In this document: positions 8,992 through 16,928 of the stretch, one piece after another | Position numbering within the stretch: the stretch's first letter is position 1 | Layout of the letters: each line of letters begins with the position of its first letter | NCBI GenBank assembly: GCA_026396415.1 | Contig: JAPLWX010000025.1 | Coordinates: 1-58,313 of the forward strand | Direction: 5' to 3' | From: Microcaldota archaeon | GTDB taxonomy: Archaea; Micrarchaeota; Micrarchaeia; Anstonellales; Anstonellaceae | DNA length: 58,313 nt | Position numbers and translations under genes: made by a program | The notes under the pieces: generated by a model | Told to the model about the DNA's origin: nothing | What the model saw: the letters and a program-made list of their open reading frames with translations, nothing else | Databases searched by the model: none

Positions 8992-9231
8992 ATGGACGCA
9001 TGCACGATAAAGCTCCGCCCGCACACCAAGTCATACCTTGACCGCTACCGGGAGTACCGCAACGAAAGCTATGACGAGGTGGTGGCAAAGCTCATCAGCA
9101 TTGTTGAAAACGTGAAAAAGGCGCCCGAGCTCAGCCACGAGGCAATAGATAGCATCGAGCGTGCGCGCAAGAGGATAAAGGCCGGCAGTTTCGCCACCGA
9201 GGCGGAAGCCAAAAAGAGGCTTGGCTTATGA
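8992..9231 (+). CDS. RelB-type antitoxin
   Basis: 79 residues. The N-terminal segment (CTIKLRPHTKSYLDRYREY) reads like a ribbon-helix-helix DNA-binding unit, followed by a long helical, charged C-terminus (IERARKRIKAGSFATEAEAKKRLG) typical of a toxin-neutralising tail. It overlaps the toxin gene by four bases (ATGA), the classic coupling of type II TA operons. The mRNA is probably leaderless and autoregulated through the GTATAC repeats. Confidence 0.8.
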   Translation: MDACTIKLRPHTKSYLDRYREYRNESYDEVVAKLISIVENVKKAPELSHEAIDSIERARKRIKAGSFATEAEAKKRLGL

Positions 9232-9488
9232 GCTATTCGGTTATCTATGATAACAAAGCCCTCGATTTCCTAGCCGGATTGCCAGAAAGCATAAGGAAGC
9301 GGATTTTTGATAAGATAGCGGATTCCAAAGATAATCCTCGCCACTTTTTCGAGCGTCTTTCCGGCAGGGCAGACTACAAGCTGCGCATAGGCGACTATCG
9401 CGCGATAGCAGACATAAACGAGGCTGAAGAGAGAATAGAGATTACTTACATTGAGCACAGGAAAAAAGTGTACAAAAAGATTGGCTGA
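9228..9488 (+). CDS. RelE/ParE-family toxin
   Basis: 86 residues, the normal length for RelE. Family features seen: the N-terminal strand YSVIYDNKALDFLAGLP, the central YKLRIGDYRAIADI strand pair, and the C-terminal IEITYIEHRKKVYKK, where basic and tyrosine residues form the RNase surface. RelE toxins cut mRNA on the ribosome and are held inactive by the upstream antitoxin. It converges on the 9502-11106 gene with a 13-base gap. Confidence 0.88.
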   Translation: MSYSVIYDNKALDFLAGLPESIRKRIFDKIADSKDNPRHFFERLSGRADYKLRIGDYRAIADINEAEERIEITYIEHRKKVYKKIG

Positions 9489-9501
9489 AGATGCGCCTTT
9501 C

Positions 9502-11106
9502 TCATGCCTTTCCGCTTCCAATATTGTAGATGTCCCACTTCAAGTCCTTCTTCTTGCTAAGCTCTTCCCACATCTGCCCGCAAAGCGCGCTTTTCACTTT
9601 CGCGTAAGCCGCGGCGTCCAGCTCCGCGTTCCCGATGCAGTACTTCCTGTTCTTCACCCCGAAGCAGAACATGGACTCGCGCACGTTCTCGCAGTTGTGC
9701 AGGAAGTACGAGTCGTAGCAGTGCCCGCAGCAGTCAATCTCGAACGTTCTCGACTGGGTGTTGCAGTAGTGCGTGTGTATCGCCGAGAATGTGTCGAATG
9801 GCCCGTAGCAGCCGAACGAGTCTGCGCAGCCGTCCATCCAGAAGCAGTAGCCGCAGTTTTTGGAGGCCCGGAGGAAGGAGGCGCGGTAGCAGTTGGAGGA
9901 GTCGGACACGATTTGGCATTCGCACAAGTTCAGATTCTTGCCTTCCATCATTTCAATGTTGAAGTATGCCAGCGCGCCGATTTTTTCGTGCGCGTTTGCA
10001 AGTGTGAGCGCCTCTGCCTCGCCTGCTGTCAGCTTTGCATGCGCGCCGTGCACTGCGGCCTGCGCAGAGGATAACAGCCTGTCTTTTGGCAGGTCCTGGT
10101 AGTTTGCATAAGGCGAAATGTAAAGCGTGGAGCCATCTGCCGCAGACGCGCGGGTTTGGGGGATTCTGGTCCGCCTTGAAAGCCATGCGGCGTACCTGTC
10201 TATCCCGCCCTCCAACGGTTTTCCAAAGAGTATTTGCGTTGTCTGCAGGAATGCCTTTTCCACCCCCTCCTTGCTGCAGGGCGCAGGCTCGGCAGGCACT
10301 GCTGCACCGGGAAGGGAAATCTTGTGCGGCTTGCATTTCTGGGCAATTTGCAGCAATGTGGGCGCAGACTTGTTTTTCCGCAGCATTTCCACTATTTCCG
10401 CAAGCAGCTTTTCCTTGATTGCCCTGTACTTTTCGGGCGGAAGTTCCACGTTCCCAATCGCGTTTTTCTTGTTTTTCACATTGAAGCAGAAAAAGCAGTT
10501 CGTGCAGCCTGTCAAGTCGCTTGAGTAATAGCACTCCGTGCAGTTCTGGCTCATCCAAAGCTCGAAGCAGCGGCTGCTCTTGAACGCGCGCGTGCACTTT
10601 ATGCAGTGCGATGACTCTTCCACCCCGTTGCAGCCATATGCGCTCGTGTCGCGCCTCCCCACTGTGGAGTAGGCAAGGTATTTCGAGTTGCCGTTGCCGC
10701 ATGTCCTATAGACGTAAAAGCTGTCGTTTATGTTCGAAGAGAGCTCGATGAAGCCCGAATTCCCAAAGTAAATGTTGCCTGCATAGAAGAACCGCTCCTG
10801 CGTTGCGCGCGCAATCGAGTCGATGTCCTTCATTTCGTTGATGGAAAGCGGCGCAAACTTCTTGTTGAAGTCCACCTCTTCAAACGCCATCCACTTGCCG
10901 CCTGGTGCGTAATATGGCGGGGAACTGTACATCTCCCTGCCCGACAGCTGTGATTTCGTGTGCGTCATTGGCTCGTTGCCGAATGACAGCCACTGCGCAT
11001 GCTCTTCCATCCCTCCTATCTCCGCGCCAAGTACCGCGCGGCAGGTGGCGCGGAAGTTGCGGTCAAGCTCGGCAACTGTGGTTTTCAGGCTCTGAAGGGT
11101 TTGCAT
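9502..11106 (-). CDS. Duplicated cysteine-rich protein, paralogue 1
   Basis: 534 residues built from two similar halves (about 1-265 and 280-534). Each half begins with a helical segment (FRATCRAVLGAEIGG; FLQTTQILFGKPLEGG), then many short C-x-x-C-like turns (SSHCIKCTRAF, NCTECYYSS, GCTNCFFCF), and ends with a KNKKNAIGN / KNRKYCIGN motif plus a helix. The spacing suggests a ladder of short beta turns with metal-binding or disulfide cysteines. I recall similar motifs in poorly annotated proteins of CPR bacteria, sometimes labelled CaiB/BaiF; the function is unknown. The ATG is chosen over the TTG six bases upstream because it gives the same length as the paralogue at 26786-28390. It is probably cotranscribed with the transporter, whose stop is 10 bases upstream. 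Confidence 0.8.
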   Translation of the reverse strand: MQTLQSLKTTVAELDRNFRATCRAVLGAEIGGMEEHAQWLSFGNEPMTHTKSQLSGREMYSSPPYYAPGGKWMAFEEVDFNKKFAPLSINEMKDIDSIARATQERFFYAGNIYFGNSGFIELSSNINDSFYVYRTCGNGNSKYLAYSTVGRRDTSAYGCNGVEESSHCIKCTRAFKSSRCFELWMSQNCTECYYSSDLTGCTNCFFCFNVKNKKNAIGNVELPPEKYRAIKEKLLAEIVEMLRKNKSAPTLLQIAQKCKPHKISLPGAAVPAEPAPCSKEGVEKAFLQTTQILFGKPLEGGIDRYAAWLSRRTRIPQTRASAADGSTLYISPYANYQDLPKDRLLSSAQAAVHGAHAKLTAGEAEALTLANAHEKIGALAYFNIEMMEGKNLNLCECQIVSDSSNCYRASFLRASKNCGYCFWMDGCADSFGCYGPFDTFSAIHTHYCNTQSRTFEIDCCGHCYDSYFLHNCENVRESMFCFGVKNRKYCIGNAELDAAAYAKVKSALCGQMWEELSKKKDLKWDIYNIGSGKA

Positions 11107-11116
11107 GGTCAAAATA

Positions 11117-12661
11117 TCACCATTTGGATTTATTTATGAACTGTTCCCATCCCGCCCAGAACCTTTCAAGGCTGGGGGTGAGCAGGCATCCCATCGCACT
11201 TGCAACAAGCATGAACACTGATGATGCAACAATCATCGTGGTATTGCTTGCCCAGTTGAAATAAATGAATGCGGGCATGCCTACTGCAATGGCGATTCCG
11301 CTTCCTATGAACACCCCTTTTGCGCGCAGGCCGTCCCAGTAGAGCGAAAGCACAGTTGGCACTGATATCGAAGCTGCCACTGAGATGCTCAGTAAGAAGA
11401 GCTGGGTGAGCCCAAAGCCTGCGATGAAGACAGCTGCATAGCCCACTGCAAGCGCAAGGAGCGTGATGCCTACCATTGCAAGCCGCGTGTGCTGTACCGC
11501 TCTTTTCTCAAGCTTCCTTGCAGCTGCAATCTCCTCTTCCGTGGAAAGCGGAATGCCATTGAGCTCTTTTGTGATTATTGCGCGCTCTTGCGCAGTATAT
11601 TTCACCACGTCAGTTACCCAAAGCGAGGACGCAGCCACCATGCCGGAGTCCATCGTGGAGGTCAGGCCGGCAAGCAGCATTACCACGAATACTGCCATTG
11701 CCCAGTTTGGAAGGAAATGCCCCACTGCTGCAACCCCTATCATGGAGCTGTCAGAACCGGCAGGCACGCTTACGCCCATTGCGGGGTTTGCGGCTATGAA
11801 GCCAAGAAGCGATAGCCCGAGCGGCACAATGGCAAAAAGCACCGCGCCGGTTGCGAATGCCTTTGGTATTTCCCTCTTGTTTATTGAGAACACGCGCTGC
11901 CAGTACTGCTGGTCCGATATTGTCTGCGAAATCAGGCCGATTGAGGTGACTATGCCGAAGCTGAACGCCACGGCAGGGTCGAAAATGCCTGACGTATGTG
12001 TAATGCCGTCCAAGCCAGGCGCGATTGCTCCGATGCCGCCTGCGGCTGACACGGTCCATGGCACGATGATTGCAATGCCTGCAAGTATCATTATCATTTG
12101 TATGAAGTCAGTCACCACCGATGCCCTCATGCCCGACACCAATGTGTAGGAAAGCGAAATGAATGCGAGCATTGGCATGAGCGCCACCATCGAAATGCCA
12201 GTAAGCAGCGACATCACTGTGGCGCCTGCGAACATGTTGAAAGTGATTGCTATGAGCTGCCCGAAGAAGAACGGGACAAGGTACAGAGTGTGCACTGCCT
12301 TGCTCCCAAGCTTATGCTCAATGTATTGTGGCAGTGTGTAGCCTCGTTCAAACCTCTCACGTATGCGGGGCCCAAGGAATGAGTAGATAAGAAGTGCGAT
12401 GACGTTTGGGACAAGGAACCAGAAAAGCCCAGCAAGCCCCTTTTCATAGGATTGCTGCGTGGAGACGAAAAGTGCGCCTGCCCATATCCAGCTTGCGGCA
12501 ATGCTCCCTCCGCCGACCCACCATGACACGCTGCGCTGTGCCACCAGGAACTCCTTGCGCGTGTCCTCCTTCTTTTTGGCGAAAATGTATGTAAGTATTA
12601 CCATCACTACCCAAAAGCCCGCTAGCAGGAGGAATCCGTCTGTTGCAGCCATTATCGCCAT
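11117..12661 (-). CDS. Sodium:solute symporter family transporter
   Basis: 514 residues with about 13 hydrophobic spans, matching the SSS fold. Family traits include the RSVSWWVGGGSIAASWI segment after TM1, GYTLPQYIEHKLGS in the first loop, and QTISDQQYWQRVFSINKRE in the middle. It would import a small solute with Na+; the substrate cannot be read from sequence. The ATG at 12661 has GGAGGT six bases upstream, better than the ATG at 12682. The gene is divergent from a TrmB-type regulator with a shared TATA region, so regulation by that protein is likely. The cysteine-rich gene follows directly. Confidence 0.88.
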   Translation of the reverse strand: MAIMAATDGFLLLAGFWVVMVILTYIFAKKKEDTRKEFLVAQRSVSWWVGGGSIAASWIWAGALFVSTQQSYEKGLAGLFWFLVPNVIALLIYSFLGPRIRERFERGYTLPQYIEHKLGSKAVHTLYLVPFFFGQLIAITFNMFAGATVMSLLTGISMVALMPMLAFISLSYTLVSGMRASVVTDFIQMIMILAGIAIIVPWTVSAAGGIGAIAPGLDGITHTSGIFDPAVAFSFGIVTSIGLISQTISDQQYWQRVFSINKREIPKAFATGAVLFAIVPLGLSLLGFIAANPAMGVSVPAGSDSSMIGVAAVGHFLPNWAMAVFVVMLLAGLTSTMDSGMVAASSLWVTDVVKYTAQERAIITKELNGIPLSTEEEIAAARKLEKRAVQHTRLAMVGITLLALAVGYAAVFIAGFGLTQLFLLSISVAASISVPTVLSLYWDGLRAKGVFIGSGIAIAVGMPAFIYFNWASNTTMIVASSVFMLVASAMGCLLTPSLERFWAGWEQFINKSKW

Positions 12662-12717
12662 ATCAATCAACCTCCAATACATTTCTGTTTCTCTTCTACC
12701 ACATATTTCACAGAACC

Positions 12718-12750
12718 TATATTTATATATAAGCGGTGTTGTTTGACACC
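12718..12750. promoter_or_regulatory. Divergent promoter with TrmB-type operator
   Basis: A symmetric A/T box (around 12718-12731) can act as TATA for both directions. Directly beside it the inverted repeat GGTGT-6 nt-ACACC (12735-12750, extendable to 22 bases with one mismatch per arm) fits a dimeric HTH operator. Confidence 0.6.
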
Positions 12751-12793
12751 ACTAAAAGCAGGGTTAATAAAACTTGCCGCCGTAAAGCACGTT

Positions 12794-13540
12794 ATGCACC
12801 AGGAAATATTGGAAAAGCTAGGGCTGGCGGTCAATGAAGCCAAGGTGTACGAAGTTCTGCTAGGCTTGGGGCTCACAACTGCCAACCGAATAGCCCTTGA
12901 GGCGAAGCTCCAGCGCCGGAATGTCTACGACACGCTCAAAAAGCTTGAGGAAAAGGGGCTTTGCTCGGAAATCAGCGAGGAGGGCGTGCTTCGGTTCAAG
13001 GCAATCACGCCTCATCGGCTAATGGACTTGGTAAAGGAAAAGGAGAGCATGCTAGAGCAGGTGCTTCCAAGCCTAGTCAGCAAATACGAAGCAAGCACCG
13101 CAGTGGAGCAGACCCTCGTCTACAAGGGGATTGATTCAGTGAAGAACATGTACTGGGACATGATACGGGAAGGGAAGGATTTGTGGGTGGTTGGCGGCAG
13201 GGGCAACTGGCTGGACCCGCGTTGGAGATATTTCCTTCCCAAGATGGAGCGCGAGAGGATAAAGAAAGGGATAAACTACAGGCACATATTCTATCATGAC
13301 CTAAAGGACCCAAAGGACCCGAATCACAAGATAACGAAAATGCTAAAAGGAAACAAATACCGCTTTCTGCCAAAGGACTTTACCTCAACATGCTCAATTG
13401 AGATTTACTCAAACCGCGTGGCATCCATGTACTGGGGCGAGGAGCCGCTGGTGGTGGTAATAATCTCTGACAAAATTGCCGAAGGCTACAGGAAATACTT
13501 TGACTTCATGTGGCAGCATTGCGAGAAGGGGAACGTGTAG
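12794..13540 (+). CDS. TrmB-family transcriptional regulator
   Basis: 248 residues. The N-terminal winged helix is typical of TrmB (LEKLGLAVNEAKVYEVLLGLGLTTANRIA, then RRNVYDTLKKLEEKGL), followed by a coiled linker (MDLVKEKESMLEQVLPSL) and a C-terminal effector domain with LWVVGGRGNWLDPRWRYFLPKM. TrmB proteins sense small ligands, usually sugars, and repress or activate nearby transporters. I chose the ATG at 12794 over the TTG at 12743 because the TTG lies inside the operator and upstream of the expected transcription start. It probably controls the divergent symporter and cysteine-rich operon. Confidence 0.85.
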   Translation: MHQEILEKLGLAVNEAKVYEVLLGLGLTTANRIALEAKLQRRNVYDTLKKLEEKGLCSEISEEGVLRFKAITPHRLMDLVKEKESMLEQVLPSLVSKYEASTAVEQTLVYKGIDSVKNMYWDMIREGKDLWVVGGRGNWLDPRWRYFLPKMERERIKKGINYRHIFYHDLKDPKDPNHKITKMLKGNKYRFLPKDFTSTCSIEIYSNRVASMYWGEEPLVVVIISDKIAEGYRKYFDFMWQHCEKGNV

Positions 13541-13567
13541 TTGTCGCAGTTTCTGGCGCAAGTACTG

Positions 13568-13630
13568 GCATGTGCATTTTGCTTGAGCAAAATGCATCAG
13601 ACATCGAGCGATGCGTCGCTTGATGCTGAT
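13568..13630. repeat. Two-hairpin dispersed repeat, copy 1
   Basis: Hairpin I has arms TGCATTTTGC (13573-13582) and GCAAAATGCA (13587-13596). It is followed by TCAGA and hairpin II, whose arms CATCGAGCG (13602-13610) and CGCTTGATG (13617-13625) are closed by ATCAG/CTGAT. Hairpin I and the TCAGACAT that follows recur almost identically at 49514-49551. Confidence 0.75.
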
Positions 13631-13690
13631 CCTACCGTCTACTCTCGTTTATAAATCTGAAAACCCTCGAATTTTGCCATGGACACAGGT

Positions 13691-13720
13691 TTTATTAATA
13701 TATCAACTGATATACACTCC
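13691..13720 (+). promoter_or_regulatory. TA promoter with palindromic operator
   Basis: The TATA-like TTTATTAATA (13691-13700) overlaps a perfect inverted repeat TATATCA-2 nt-TGATATA (13699-13714), followed by the ATG at 13721. This arrangement fits autorepression by the first gene product. Confidence 0.6.
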
Positions 13721-14017
13721 ATGGCAAAGAAAAAACCATCCTACCCCCGATTTTCCGCGCGCAACCTCGACAGGTATCCCCGCCTGGGCACAGTCCTCAT
13801 GGTGGAGGAAGCGCTCTACAAATACAAGAGCGGCAAGACAATACGGCAGATCTGGCTCGCGCTTCCCACGAAGGTGATGTGGTCAACCTACACAACCATT
13901 CTTGACTATCTAGAATACTCAGGAAAAATCATTGTTGAGGATGACAGAACAGTCACCTGGCTTTGGAACCCACGCCTTCGCGAATACGTGAAGAAGCACG
14001 GGGTAGATTTCGTATGA
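13721..14017 (+). CDS. Winged-helix-like candidate antitoxin
   Basis: 98 residues from the ATG at 13721; longer upstream reading would run through the promoter. The middle (MVEEALYKYKSGKTIRQIWLALPTKVMWSTYTTILDYLEYSGKIIVEDDRTVTWLW) looks like a winged helix with a recognition helix and beta wing. It overlaps the next gene by four bases (ATGA) and has an operator-like palindrome at its promoter, so an antitoxin/autorepressor role is inferred. The DNA-binding fold differs from the RHH antitoxin at 8992. Confidence 0.65.
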   Translation: MAKKKPSYPRFSARNLDRYPRLGTVLMVEEALYKYKSGKTIRQIWLALPTKVMWSTYTTILDYLEYSGKIIVEDDRTVTWLWNPRLREYVKKHGVDFV

Positions 14018-14379
14018 AAGAGGATGCGCGCGCAAAGAAAGTAAAATTCGTGAACAGGCGGGTTTACGAGGAGTACTACAAATTGAAAGATGGCGCCTTC
14101 GAGGAAAAGGAGCTTTATCGCTTGCTTACCGGTGCATTTCGCGCGCTTGAGAAAAACCCGTTATTGGGCGTGCGCGTGCCCTCTGCAAATTGGCCTGGCG
14201 AATACACGAAGAAGTACGACCTGACGCGCGCCTGGCGGCTCGTCTACACGCTTGAAGGAAATGATGTCGAAGTCGTCTCGATAATCCTAGAATGGTTCGA
14301 CTCGCACAAGAAATACGAGAAAAGGTTCGGTTACAAGAAAAATAGGCGGGCTCAGGCTTCTTTTCAGTCTATCCTATGA
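14014..14379 (+). CDS. RelE-like toxin
   Basis: 121 residues. The C-terminal half (KKYDLTRAWRLVYTLEGNDVEVVSIILEWFDSHKKYEKRFGY) matches the RelE/ParE core: a basic strand, a central VYTL hairpin and the closing strand with W/H/K/Y. The N-terminal ~45 residues form helices that in RelE pack against the sheet. The start at 14014 is set by the ATGA overlap with the preceding gene. The 3' end overlaps the convergent ppcA gene by 11 bases. Endoribonuclease activity is inferred from family. Confidence 0.72.
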   Translation: MKEDARAKKVKFVNRRVYEEYYKLKDGAFEEKELYRLLTGAFRALEKNPLLGVRVPSANWPGEYTKKYDLTRAWRLVYTLEGNDVEVVSIILEWFDSHKKYEKRFGYKKNRRAQASFQSIL

Positions 14380-15835
14380 AATTCCTCTTCCACGCGGTTC
14401 TCATTATCGCGTCCGTAAGGCGCGCCCTGTTGTCCGAAAGCGCGATGTCAAGCGCCTCCTCCGCTGCCTCGCAGTACTCCTCGTCCGGCTCGTACCTGAA
14501 ACGCGAAAGCGTTGCGAGAAGCTGCTTGCCCATGCCGCCTGGCAGCCTTTCCATGCTTTTCCTGCTTGCATAGCAAAGCGCATCCGACAGGTCCTCGTCA
14601 AACGACAGGTACATTGCGCGCACAGTGTCCAGCTCCTTTTCCGAGAGCGCGGAAAGCCCCAACAACTCCGGCGGCACGCCAATGGAATAAAGCGCGGAGC
14701 AGAACGGGATGGCGCGCGGAAGCGAGATTCCCTTAAGCGAGCGCGAGTAGCCGAAAAGCCCTATGTGGAGCTTTCTTGCGCGCCTGGACGGGTTGTAGCG
14801 CGAAAGCACGGTGATTAGGCCTGAGAGCGCGGCAACCTCCTTTTGGTATTGCAGTGTCGCCTTGTCCACTATCCTATCCACCAGTTCCTCATCAACTGCA
14901 AGGGGCCGGCTGCGCGCGCTTTCATTTATCGCCTCCACTCCGCTTCGCACCGTGCTTTCAGGATAGTCGTACTTGAATGAGGACTGCAGAGTGAATGTCT
15001 GCACAGAGGGGTACTCGCGCAGGCAGTTCTGTGAATTTCCGGGCTTGAGATTGCCTCGGAATGGCGCGCTGCCCACGCCTATTATGGGGAGTATTTCCAC
15101 GGATGATTTCTCCTGGAAATGATGCAGCCTTTGCAGGCAGAGCTTGTTCAGGAGCACTGCCGAAAGCGAGCCATAGTTGAGCGCAGGGTCGGAGCGGGCG
15201 AGGAAGACGCGCTGGTAGTCAAATCGCTTGCCCTTGAGGAAATCGCCCACTATTTTGTCCGCGTTTGAAAGCGAGTCCCTGTCCTCCACAAGGGGGATGG
15301 GGCGTATCTCCTCTGGCGCGAATTTGCCCACCCACTCGCTAACCGTGATGCCGCCAACCTTGGTGTCCTTCTTGCCCACCACCACTTTCTGGTAATACTC
15401 ATAAATCCTGTCAAGCTCGGCGCCAGATGTGCACATTGGGAGTATCACCTCCCAGACGGGAGCCACCGTGCTCCCTGAAATGGCGGCAACATCGTAGTTG
15501 AGCGGGATTGACTCGAGCGTTTCCAGAAGTATCTTGCCCTGCGCCTTTTCCACTTTGGGATTTGGCACGCGCAAGGTGAGGAAGACATCGCGCCCAAGCA
15601 CGTTTTCCGAGAAGAATTTCGGATAGCGCGAGAGGAGCTTCTCGACAACGCGGCTGTCCACTTCCTTGCCTTCGCAGTCCCACATCTGTTCTGTGATGTT
15701 CAGGTGCGAGTAGACATAGTATGTCTCCTTTATCTCGGTCTCGCCTGCCAGCACCTCGCTGTCCGAGAAGAACGGCGAGTTCACGTTGTCCGGGTGCTGC
15801 GTGCTCATGCAGCGGGGTACGGAAAGTTTTGGCAT
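14369..15835 (-). CDS. ppcA: Archaeal-type phosphoenolpyruvate carboxylase
   Basis: 488 residues, the usual size of the short archaeal PEPC (half the bacterial enzyme). Recognisable parts are the N-terminal PRCMSTQHPDNVNSPFF, the central GVGSAPFRGNLKPGN loop, and the C-terminal GIGLFGYSR-like region (HIGLFGYSRSLKG). It fixes bicarbonate onto PEP to form oxaloacetate in the cytoplasm, feeding aspartate and asparagine synthesis. The start is the ATG at 15835; upstream residues in frame are low-complexity read-through. A TATA box at 15865-15873 puts the transcription start only a few bases before the ATG. Confidence 0.93.
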   Translation of the reverse strand: MPKLSVPRCMSTQHPDNVNSPFFSDSEVLAGETEIKETYYVYSHLNITEQMWDCEGKEVDSRVVEKLLSRYPKFFSENVLGRDVFLTLRVPNPKVEKAQGKILLETLESIPLNYDVAAISGSTVAPVWEVILPMCTSGAELDRIYEYYQKVVVGKKDTKVGGITVSEWVGKFAPEEIRPIPLVEDRDSLSNADKIVGDFLKGKRFDYQRVFLARSDPALNYGSLSAVLLNKLCLQRLHHFQEKSSVEILPIIGVGSAPFRGNLKPGNSQNCLREYPSVQTFTLQSSFKYDYPESTVRSGVEAINESARSRPLAVDEELVDRIVDKATLQYQKEVAALSGLITVLSRYNPSRRARKLHIGLFGYSRSLKGISLPRAIPFCSALYSIGVPPELLGLSALSEKELDTVRAMYLSFDEDLSDALCYASRKSMERLPGGMGKQLLATLSRFRYEPDEEYCEAAEEALDIALSDNRARLTDAIMRTAWKRNFIG

Positions 15836-15881
15836 AATCCCACGTTCTGGTTTTCTGTGCGCAGAATTTATATTGTGATTA

Positions 15882-15897
15882 TGCCCGCCCTCGGGCA
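15882..15897 (-). terminator. Hairpin between the asparagine synthetase gene and ppcA
   Basis: Arms TGCCCG and CGGGCA around a four-base loop lie just after the asparagine synthetase stop (15906) and upstream of the ppcA TATA box. It could end the first transcript before the ppcA promoter. Confidence 0.4.
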
Positions 15898-15905
15898 ATG
15901 CGGTT

Positions 15906-16814
15906 TCACGCCACCACCTCCTCGCCCGGCACGCGCCTGAAGAGCTGCACGTCCCCCACATGTGGCGCGCCCGACAGGAAGCGCGACAGGCGCTCGATGC
16001 CAAAGCCCCCTCCTGCCGACGGGACAAGCCCCTCGCGCGCGTGGGCAAGGTAGGCGGCGTACCTGCCCCTGTCCAGCCCGTGCGCATCTATCTTGCGGGC
16101 GATTTTTTCATACTCCCACTCGCGCTCGGCACCCGAGAGCGCCTCGCCGAACCCTTCAGGGTAAACCATGTCGTAGTTCAGGAACATGCCAGGCTGCTCC
16201 GGGTCGTCCTTGTCGTAAAACTCGCGCTTGTGCGAGATTGCCCAAAAAGGGGAGGCGTGCGCAAGCGACGCAGGGAGCTCCCAATCCTCCCCGAATTGCG
16301 CGGCAAGCTCAGTTGTGGTGTAGCGCCGGAAGGGGGCGGAAAATTCCAGGAGCCTCCTGCCAAGAAGCGCAAGCTCGCCTGCGCATTCCCTGGAGACATG
16401 CCTCGCCACCCCGCACATCAGGCCCTCCATGAGCGAGAAAACATCCGCCATCCTGGCATGCGCGATTTCAAAGTCCAGCTGGGTGAACTCGAACAGGTGC
16501 TTCCCGCTCTCGGCGCGGCGCGGGTGCTCGAGGCGCACGTTTGGCGAGAGTATGAACAGCTTTTCCACGCCCTCCTTCACCGCAATCTGCTTGTGCAGTA
16601 TCATGCTCTGGGTGAGGCAGAGCCGCTGGCCAAGGTACTCTATCTCCCCTGTCTTGATGACGCTTGAGCCAGGGTCGGGGCCAAGCGGGTCGGTGATGGG
16701 CGAGAGCACCACGGGCATGAGCTGCGTGAAGCCATTTTCGTGGAAATAGCCCGTGCAGAAGCGAAGCGCTTCGGATGTGATTTTCAGGTATGCCTTTCTT
16801 TTTGTCCTATCCAC
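15906..16814 (-). CDS. AsnRS-like asparagine synthetase (AS-AR type)
   Basis: 302 residues resembling the catalytic core of AsnRS/AspRS without the N-terminal anticodon-binding OB domain. Motif 2-like (LSPNVRLEHPRRAESGKHL, then EFTQLDFEI) and motif 3-like (GGGFGIERLSRFL) elements are present. Such stand-alone archaeal paralogues (described in Pyrococcus abyssi as AS-AR) make asparagine from aspartate and ammonia with ATP. The divergent neighbour is an AsnC/Lrp regulator and the downstream gene is PEP carboxylase, both consistent with asparagine metabolism. A TATA box around 16846-16855 precedes the ATG at 16814. Confidence 0.88.
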   Translation of the reverse strand: MDRTKRKAYLKITSEALRFCTGYFHENGFTQLMPVVLSPITDPLGPDPGSSVIKTGEIEYLGQRLCLTQSMILHKQIAVKEGVEKLFILSPNVRLEHPRRAESGKHLFEFTQLDFEIAHARMADVFSLMEGLMCGVARHVSRECAGELALLGRRLLEFSAPFRRYTTTELAAQFGEDWELPASLAHASPFWAISHKREFYDKDDPEQPGMFLNYDMVYPEGFGEALSGAEREWEYEKIARKIDAHGLDRGRYAAYLAHAREGLVPSAGGGFGIERLSRFLSGAPHVGDVQLFRRVPGEEVVA

Positions 16815-16928
16815 ATTATCACCAGCATTGATGCTTCTGCAGGCACTATATATATTTTATCCAGAAATTATTGAAAATATGCCAAAAAATAGCAACTTTT
16901 ATAAGCTTTTATTGGAAATTATACAACT
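16815..16928. promoter_or_regulatory. Divergent promoter between asparagine synthetase and AsnC-family genes
   Basis: Two TATA boxes point outwards: near 16846-16855 for the synthetase and TTTTATAAG at 16896-16904 for the regulator. The palindrome AGCATTGATGCT (16824-16835) and the repeated AGAAATTAT / GGAAATTAT words (near 16863 and 16914) are candidate binding sites for the regulator. Confidence 0.5.

Noticed and set aside
9451-10074. 207-residue ORF opposite the cysteine-rich gene
   Set aside because: Antisense shadow of 9502-11106; no promoter or ribosome site and abnormal composition.
13541-13720. Possible small RNA gene between TrmB and the TA pair
   Set aside because: The structure present is the dispersed hairpin repeat; no TATA box is placed to transcribe it independently.
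15836-16087. N-terminal extension of ppcA by 84 codons
   Set aside because: The extension overlaps the asparagine synthetase gene and terminator hairpin and has no family similarity; the ATG at 15835 gives the normal length.
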